From positions 2,356,001 through 2,420,000 of the forward strand of contig NC_008391.1 in assembly GCF_000203915.1 (NCBI RefSeq): DNA of 64,000 nucleotides. The letters are read 5' to 3'. Below, one piece after another: positions 58,978 through 64,000 of this stretch; position 1 is the stretch's first letter, and every line of letters starts with the position of its first letter. The notes beneath the pieces are model-generated. The model was not told where the DNA came from, did not search any database, and was given only the letters and a program-made list of their open reading frames with translations. Origin of the DNA: Burkholderia ambifaria AMMD. GTDB lineage: Bacteria; Pseudomonadota; Gammaproteobacteria; Burkholderiales; Burkholderiaceae. Both the position numbers and the translations under genes were made by a program.

Positions 58978-60024
58978 TTACCGCTCGATCTGCCGGTTCC
59001 AGCGCGTATCCCACTGCGCGCGGCGCGCGTTGATCGCCGCCCAGTCGACCACCGTCACCTTGCGCACGAGATCGTCGACGTTGCCGAGGCTTTGCTGCAT
59101 CGCGGCCGGCATCTTCGCGAGGCGGTTGGTCGGGATCTGCTTGCCGGCTTCGGCGGCCTTCGTCTGCGCGGGCGCGGACAGCAGGAACTGCGCGAGCTTC
59201 TGAGCCAGCTGCGGATCCGGATTGTTCGCGACGACGCACAGGTCGACGAGCAGCAGCACCGGGCCTTCCTTCGGGTTCGCATACGCGACCGGAATGCCCT
59301 TGTCCTGCAGGTCGCCGACACCGGTCGGCGTCAGCGGGAACAGGCCGGCCTCGCCGGTCTGCACCATCTCGGAGATCTTCGCCGAGTTCGGGATGTATTC
59401 GACGACGTTCGGCCCGACCGTGCTCGCCCACTTGGTGAAGCCGGGCTCGACGTTCTGTTCGCTGCCGCCGAGCAGCCGGTTGATCGCGAGGAAGCCGTGC
59501 AGCCCGAACGTGCTGCTCGACGCGGACTGGAACACGACCTTGCCCTTGTATTTCGGGTCGGCGAAATCCATCCACGACGTCGGCGGCGCCCAGCCTTTCT
59601 CCGCGAACAGTTTCTTGTTGTACGCGATGCCGGTCATCCCGAGCTGCACGCCCGCGCCGACGTCGTCCTTCATCCGCGCGAACGGATACAGCTCCTTGAG
59701 CACCGGCGAATCGTCGAGCTTCTGGCACACGCCGAGGCTGACCGCGCGCGCCATCACGCCGTCGTCGAGGAACGCGACGTGGATCTGCGGCTTGTTGCGG
59801 TTCGCGAGCAGTTTCGCGAGCACGTCCGACGACGTGCCGGGCACGACGACCACCTTCACGTTGTTCGCCTTCTCGAACTCGGGCAGCACCTGGCTCGTAT
59901 AGGCCTTTTCCATCGGCCCGCCGTTCATGCCGACGTAGATCGTCTTCGTTTGCGCGAACGCGGGCGCGGCGGCGCCGGCGACGCAGAGGGCGGCGGCGGC
60001 CGCGATCGTTCCGAACAGTTTCAC
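58978..60024 (-). CDS. ABC transporter substrate-binding protein (PotD/polyamine-opine type)
   Basis: 348 residues. Signal peptide to about residue 25 (AAALCVAGAAAPAFAQ), then an extracellular solute-binding family 1 fold (TIYVGMNGGPMEKAYTSQVL, NRLLGG, SASSSTFGLHGFLAI). It starts at a GTG (60024) with AGGAGACC in front, overlapping the upstream oxidoreductase stop by four bases. Last gene of the operon that also encodes two permease genes and an HcnABC-like dehydrogenase. The substrate is probably an amino acid derivative, opine or polyamine. Confidence 0.85.
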   Translation of the reverse strand: MKLFGTIAAAAALCVAGAAAPAFAQTKTIYVGMNGGPMEKAYTSQVLPEFEKANNVKVVVVPGTSSDVLAKLLANRNKPQIHVAFLDDGVMARAVSLGVCQKLDDSPVLKELYPFARMKDDVGAGVQLGMTGIAYNKKLFAEKGWAPPTSWMDFADPKYKGKVVFQSASSSTFGLHGFLAINRLLGGSEQNVEPGFTKWASTVGPNVVEYIPNSAKISEMVQTGEAGLFPLTPTGVGDLQDKGIPVAYANPKEGPVLLLVDLCVVANNPDPQLAQKLAQFLLSAPAQTKAAEAGKQIPTNRLAKMPAAMQQSLGNVDDLVRKVTVVDWAAINARRAQWDTRWNRQIER

Positions 60025-61169
60025 TTGTGGGTCTCCTCTTGACGGAAAGGGGCGATCGGCGTGTGCGGCGCGAAGCGGCCGATCGAGAATGCTTCGAGTG
60101 GCGTGGCGGTTTCGCCGGTCGTGACGAGCTCGGCGAGTACCTCGCCGACGCCCGGCGCGAGCAGGAAGCCGCCGCCGGAAAAGCCGAACGCGTGCAACAG
60201 GTTCGGCGTCGTGCGGCTCGCGCCGATGATCGGGTTGTGGTCGGGCGTGCAGCCTTCGACGCCGCTCCACGTGCGGATCAGCAGCGCATCGCGCAGCGCG
60301 GGCAACAGCGCGCACGCGTCGCGCATCACCGCGCGCGTCGTGTCGACCGACGGCTGGCCGAATTCGCCGTCGCCGCGGCCGCGTCCGCCGCCGATCACGC
60401 AGTTGCCGCGCGCGACCTGCCGCGCGTACACCCCGCCGCCGTACACGCCGAGGTTGTGCGTGATGAACGGAGGCAGCGGCTCGGTCACCCACATGTTCGG
60501 ATAGATCGGTTCCATCGGCACGGCTTCGCCGAAGCGTTCGGCGATGGTGTTCGCCCAGGCGCCGGCCGAATTGATCAGCCACGTCGCCGTGCACCTGCGG
60601 CCGCCCCCCTGAACGTGAAAGCGCATGCCGTCGTGCCGGGCGTCGTCGACCGCTGCGTGCTCGAACACGTCGGCGCCCGCCGCGCGGGCCGCACGCGCGA
60701 ACGCGGGCGACACGACGCGCGGGTTCGCGTGCCCGTCGGTCGCGCACAGCGAGCCGCCGAGCGCCGCGCGGCCCAGCCACGGGTAGCGGCGGCGGAACGC
60801 GTCGCCGCGCATCACCTGCAGCGGCAGCCCGTGCTCGCCGGCGACCGTTGCATACGCATCGAGCGCATCTAGATCGGCGTCGCTGCGCGCGAGCCGCAAG
60901 TGGCCCGACACGACGAATTCGCCGTCGATGCCGATCAGCTCGGGCAGGCGGTCCCAGATGCGCCGTGCGCGCAGCGCGAGCGGCAGTTGCTCGGCCGGGC
61001 GTCCCTGGCAGCGCACGCCGCCGTAGTTCACGCCGCTCGCCTGCGCGCCGCAGTCGCGGCGCTCGAACAGCGCGACACGCAGCCCGCGCCGCGCCAGCGC
61101 CAGCGCGGCCGACGCGCCGACGAGGCCGCCGCCGACGATCGCGACGTCGTAGTGACGGCGTTCACTCAT
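60021..61169 (-). CDS. FAD-dependent amino-acid/opine oxidase subunit B (HcnC/OoxB/DAO-like)
   Basis: 382 residues. N-terminal FAD motif VAIVGGGLVGASAALALARR and the DAO-family GVNYGGVRCQGR. The C-terminal substrate/FAD segment is SGVEGCTPDHNPIIG with AFGFSGGGFLLAPGVGEVLA. In HcnABC, octopine/nopaline oxidases and D-hydroxyproline dehydrogenase, this subunit oxidises the C-N bond of the substrate. It overlaps the genes on both sides. Confidence 0.85.
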   Translation of the reverse strand: MSERRHYDVAIVGGGLVGASAALALARRGLRVALFERRDCGAQASGVNYGGVRCQGRPAEQLPLALRARRIWDRLPELIGIDGEFVVSGHLRLARSDADLDALDAYATVAGEHGLPLQVMRGDAFRRRYPWLGRAALGGSLCATDGHANPRVVSPAFARAARAAGADVFEHAAVDDARHDGMRFHVQGGGRRCTATWLINSAGAWANTIAERFGEAVPMEPIYPNMWVTEPLPPFITHNLGVYGGGVYARQVARGNCVIGGGRGRGDGEFGQPSVDTTRAVMRDACALLPALRDALLIRTWSGVEGCTPDHNPIIGASRTTPNLLHAFGFSGGGFLLAPGVGEVLAELVTTGETATPLEAFSIGRFAPHTPIAPFRQEETHK

Positions 61170-62607
61170 CGCGCGCCTCGTCGGGAATCGCCGCGACGTC
61201 GTCGCCCGCGAGCGCGGCCGAGATCGGGAACGGCTTCACAGGTGGTTGCGCGCGCAACCGACCGACGTCCGCGAGCGGGCGGCCGGTTTCGGCGGCCAGC
61301 ACGAGAGCGGTCGCGTCGCCGCACATGCGGCCCTGGCAGCGGCCCATCCCGGCGCGCGTCAGCGCCTTCAGCCGGTTCAGCTCGGTGGCCGCGCCGTCGC
61401 GGATGCAGCGCCGCAGCGTGCCCGCGTCGATCTCCTCGCAGCGGCACACGATCGTGTCGTCCGGGCAGCGTGCGGGGAGCTCGGGCGGCGGCGCGAACGC
61501 CGCCTCTAGGCCCGCGCGGAATGCGCCAAACCGGGCGAGCGTGCGGTCCAGCGCGGCCGCATCGGGCTTGCCGGCCGGCAATGGCGATGACGATGACGTC
61601 GCGATGCCCGCGTCGTCGAGCAGCGCGAGTGCCGCGCGTCGCCCGGACGCCTCGGCCGCATCGGCCCCCGCGATGCCGGCGCCGTCGCCCGCGACGTAGA
61701 GGCCGCGCACCGACGTGCGACCGGCCGCATCGCGTTCCGGCAGCCATGCGTGATTGAGCGGATCGAAACGGAACCGGCAGCCGGCGAGATCGGCAAGCTG
61801 CGTTTCCGAACGCAACCCGAAGCCGAGGCCGAGCGCATCGCAGTCGATCCGGCGCGGCGGCGCATCGCTACCGGCCGCGCGCCACGCGAGGCCGGTGACG
61901 TGCCGCTCGCCGAGTACGCGTTCGAGCGTGACGCCCGTTTCGATCGCGACGCCGTGCGCGCGCAGCCAGCCGATGTAATACAGCCCCTTCGCGAAGGTCG
62001 CCGGCATGCGCAGCAGCGCCGGTGTCGCGGCCGCCTGCCGGCGCAGCGGGCTCGTGTCGAGCACCGCCGCGACCTGCGCGCCGGCCTTCGCGTACTGGTA
62101 AGCGACGAGATACAGCAACGGCCCGGTGCCCGCGAACACGATGCGACTGCCGATCGCGCAGCCCTGCGACTTCAGCGCGACCTGTGCGCCGCCGAGCGTA
62201 TAGACGCCGGCAAGCGTCCAGCCCGGCACCGGCAGCATGCGATCGGTCGCGCCGCTCGCGATGATCAGGTGCGAGAACGGCACGGTCGTTTCGCGACCGT
62301 CCTGCAGCGTGTCGACGCGGCCCGCGCCGCATGCCCAGGCGAGCGTGTTCGGCCGATAGTCGACTCGTGGCAGCAGCGCGGCCATCGTCCGGTGCACGGC
62401 GTCCGCCTTCGCGGCCTCGAAGCCGTACAGCGCACGCTTGCCGCGGGCGAACGCGCCGTCGACCGGCGGCTGCCGGTAGATCTGGCCGCCCCAGCGCGCG
62501 TTCTCGTCGATCACGACAGGGCGCAGCCCCGCGTCGACCAGCGCCTCGGCCGCGCGCACGCCGGCCGGCCCCGCGCCGACGATCACCGGTCGCAGTGCGT
62601 CACTCAC
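61162..62607 (-). CDS. FAD/NAD(P) oxidoreductase with BFD-like [2Fe-2S] domain (HcnB/OoxA-like)
   Basis: 481 residues. Two dinucleotide motifs (VIVGAGPAGVRAAEALVDAG; IVFAGTGPLLYLVAYQYAKA) are followed by a C-terminal BFD-like cluster domain with ligands in IVCRCEEIDAG and GRCQGRMCGDA. It starts at a GTG (62607) overlapping the small ferredoxin-like gene stop (GTGA). It is the electron-transfer alpha subunit of a three-component dehydrogenase. Confidence 0.87.
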   Translation of the reverse strand: MSDALRPVIVGAGPAGVRAAEALVDAGLRPVVIDENARWGGQIYRQPPVDGAFARGKRALYGFEAAKADAVHRTMAALLPRVDYRPNTLAWACGAGRVDTLQDGRETTVPFSHLIIASGATDRMLPVPGWTLAGVYTLGGAQVALKSQGCAIGSRIVFAGTGPLLYLVAYQYAKAGAQVAAVLDTSPLRRQAAATPALLRMPATFAKGLYYIGWLRAHGVAIETGVTLERVLGERHVTGLAWRAAGSDAPPRRIDCDALGLGFGLRSETQLADLAGCRFRFDPLNHAWLPERDAAGRTSVRGLYVAGDGAGIAGADAAEASGRRAALALLDDAGIATSSSSPLPAGKPDAAALDRTLARFGAFRAGLEAAFAPPPELPARCPDDTIVCRCEEIDAGTLRRCIRDGAATELNRLKALTRAGMGRCQGRMCGDATALVLAAETGRPLADVGRLRAQPPVKPFPISAALAGDDVAAIPDEARDE

Positions 62608-62948
62608 GATGCGTCTCCGTTGAGGGCGTGCTGCGCGCCGGTGACGATCCGCATGCCTTCGGCGATCGGCGTCGAGCAGGCGCGCACGCGTGCGCCGGCC
62701 TCGGTGCGCACCCAGCAGTCCTGGCACGCGCCGATCAGGCAGAAGCCCGCGCGCGGCGTGCCGCTGAATTCGCTCACGCGCACGCGGCGCTGCGCGACGA
62801 GGATCGCGGTGAGCACGGTGTCGCCGGCGAGCGCGTTCGCGGGGCGACCGTCGAGCGTGAACGCGATGGCGGCGCGCTCGCGTTCGGCGACGCGCACGAA
62901 TTGCGGGCCGTCGTCGGCGATGTCGGTGGAACGGGAAACGGAAGTCAT
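62604..62948 (-). CDS. Small [2Fe-2S] ferredoxin-like subunit (HcnA-like)
   Basis: 114 residues. A ferredoxin-like domain with cluster ligands in GFCLIGACQDCWVR and a later Cys (RVRACSTPI). It begins two bases after the permease stop. Together with the two FAD subunits it forms a membrane-associated dehydrogenase that passes electrons to the respiratory chain in related systems. Confidence 0.85.
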   Translation of the reverse strand: MTSVSRSTDIADDGPQFVRVAERERAAIAFTLDGRPANALAGDTVLTAILVAQRRVRVSEFSGTPRAGFCLIGACQDCWVRTEAGARVRACSTPIAEGMRIVTGAQHALNGDAS

Positions 62949-62950
62949 CG

Positions 62951-63745
62951 TCAGTGTTGGCCGATCAGGATGCGGTTCAGGCCGTACACGCGATCGAGCA
63001 GCAGCATCGCGCCGGCGGTGATGAGGATGACGAGCGTCGATACCGACGCCATCATCGGATCGATCGATTCGGTCGCGTACATATACATGCGGACCGGCAG
63101 CGTGATCGTCTGCGGCGACGTGACGAAGATCGACATCGTCAGCTCGTCGAAGCTGTTGATGAACGCGAGCAGCCAGCCGCCGGTGATGCCGGGCACGATC
63201 ATCGGCAGCGTGATGCGGCGAAACGTCGTCCACGGATCGGCGCCGAGCGAGCACGCGGCCTGCTCGATGCTGCGGTCGAGGCCCGCGACGGACGCGAGCA
63301 CGAGCCGCATCACGAACGGCGTGATGACGATCATGTGCGCGAGCACCAGCCACGCGAACGAGCCTGTCGCGCCGATCAGCGCGAAGAAGCGCAGCAGCGC
63401 GATGCCGAGCACGAGGCCGGGAATCACGAGCGGCGATAGCAGCAGCCCGTTCAGGAACGCGCGGCCCGGAAACGTCGCGCGGCCGATCGCGAGCCCGGCG
63501 GGCAAGGCGATCGCGAGCGACAGCGTCGCCGACGCGAACGCGAGCTTCACGCTGTTGGCGAACGCGGTGACGAAGTCGGGATAGTCGAGGATCGCGCGGA
63601 ACCAGCGCAGCGACAGCCCGTGCGTCGGCAGCGTCAGCGTTTCGTCGGGCGTGAACGCGACGAGCACGACGATCGCGAGCGGCGCGAGCACGAACAGGAT
63701 CACGAGCGTATGGAACGCCAGGGCGAAAGGGCCGTTCTTGCTCAT
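62951..63745 (-). CDS. ABC transporter permease (PotC-like)
   Basis: 264 residues, six membrane segments. The EAA-loop region is GLDRSIEQAACSLGADPWTT followed by FRRITLPMIVPGI, typical of PotC. The start at 63745 overlaps the stop of the upstream permease (ATGA). Inner-membrane half-channel of the transporter served by the binding protein at 58978. Confidence 0.88.
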   Translation of the reverse strand: MSKNGPFALAFHTLVILFVLAPLAIVVLVAFTPDETLTLPTHGLSLRWFRAILDYPDFVTAFANSVKLAFASATLSLAIALPAGLAIGRATFPGRAFLNGLLLSPLVIPGLVLGIALLRFFALIGATGSFAWLVLAHMIVITPFVMRLVLASVAGLDRSIEQAACSLGADPWTTFRRITLPMIVPGITGGWLLAFINSFDELTMSIFVTSPQTITLPVRMYMYATESIDPMMASVSTLVILITAGAMLLLDRVYGLNRILIGQH

Positions 63746-64000
63746 CGGGAAGCGCCTCCGAGGCTGCGCGCGTAGCGGCGTTCGAGCACGCGGTAGTAGG
63801 TAAGCATCACGACGAGGTTCGCGACCAGCAGCAGCACCGCGATCGTCGCGCCGAGCGGCCAGTTCAGCGAGCCGAGGAATTCGTCGTAGACGGCGGTCGC
63901 CGCGACCTTCAACCGACGTCCGCCGAGCAGGCCCGGAATCGCGAAGGCGCTCGCCGACAGCCCGAACACCATCAGGCTGCCCGACAGCACGCCCGGCATC
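63742..64000 (-). CDS. ABC transporter permease (PotB-like), 5' end outside window
   Basis: Only the C-terminal part is visible, about 85 residues. It shows membrane segments (MPGVLSGSLMVFGLSASAFA, TIAVLLLVANLVVMLTYYRV) and a PotB-like end. It overlaps the PotC-like gene by four bases. The ATPase gene of the transporter is expected just outside the window. Confidence 0.82.
   Translation of the reverse strand, partial: MPGVLSGSLMVFGLSASAFAIPGLLGGRRLKVAATAVYDEFLGSLNWPLGATIAVLLLVANLVVMLTYYRVLERRYARSLGGASR

Overview
The window is high-GC DNA (mostly about 65-70% GC by eye) with dense, often overlapping genes. It carries many LysR, AraC, MFS and ABC-transporter genes, Gram-negative (Porin_4-type) porins and type VI secretion genes. 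This is the style of a Burkholderia sensu lato secondary replicon, probably Burkholderia cepacia complex or a close relative. That assignment is inferred from protein similarity and gene style; no rRNA or tRNA gene was recognised.

Layout. 1-7410: a LysR regulator coupled to a truncated flavin monooxygenase, divergent from a branched-chain-amino-acid-type ABC operon (binding protein, fused permease, two ATPases). 7435-9242: DinB-like protein divergent from a TetR regulator, then an unknown gene. 9280-14332: a TctDE-like two-component system, an orphan binding protein with a coupled leader ORF, an MFS carrier and a lone antitoxin-like gene. 14391-19702: a NarL-type regulator/MASE4 kinase pair, a zincin-like protein and a DedA-PAP2-LssY three-domain membrane protein. 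19718-20900: an HI1419/HI1420-type toxin-antitoxin pair and a phosphatase pseudogene. 20938-27630: a ketone/alcohol oxidation operon (Baeyer-Villiger monooxygenase fused to an esterase, plus a GMC oxidoreductase). A solitary TnpB element has landed in this operon, leaving only the N-terminus of an aldehyde dehydrogenase beside the divergent AraC regulator. 27671-31198: an acetyltransferase, then a 40-residue peptide gene, a hairpin and an M29-like enzyme, divergent from an MFS carrier.

31261-46252 is an indole-3-acetic acid (auxin) catabolic island. iacA-B-I-H-E, iacC-D, iacF and iacG are all recognisable. They are accompanied by a FixJ-like response regulator, a PAS histidine kinase, a LysR regulator, a double-domain tautomerase, an MFS carrier and a porin. 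IacA with the flavin reductase IacG should start IAA oxidation. The Rieske oxygenase IacCD with reductase IacF, plus IacE, IacH, IacB and IacI, would carry it towards catechol. 46285-51965 holds an AraC-LysR operon divergent from an opine-dehydrogenase-like and a hydroxyacyl-CoA-dehydrogenase-like gene, and a convergent MHS-family carrier.

52440-58779 is a lower-GC type VI secretion effector island: PAAR, a 1284-residue VgrG with a C-terminal HExxH metallopeptidase-like domain, and a periplasmic immunity gene that starts inside the toxin gene. It is followed by a second cassette with a catalytically headless, nonsense-mutated toxin tail and a diverged second immunity gene. 58978-64000 (minus strand, open at the right edge) is a coupled operon of a polyamine-type ABC transporter and an HcnABC/opine-oxidase-like three-subunit dehydrogenase.

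The most promising unusual systems are (1) the peptide-hairpin-M29-MFS locus at 28189-31198, a candidate RiPP-like locus, (2) the overlapping and duplicated VgrG metallopeptidase/immunity module, and (3) the TnpB with a relocated RuvC-II glutamate sitting in a broken catabolic operon.
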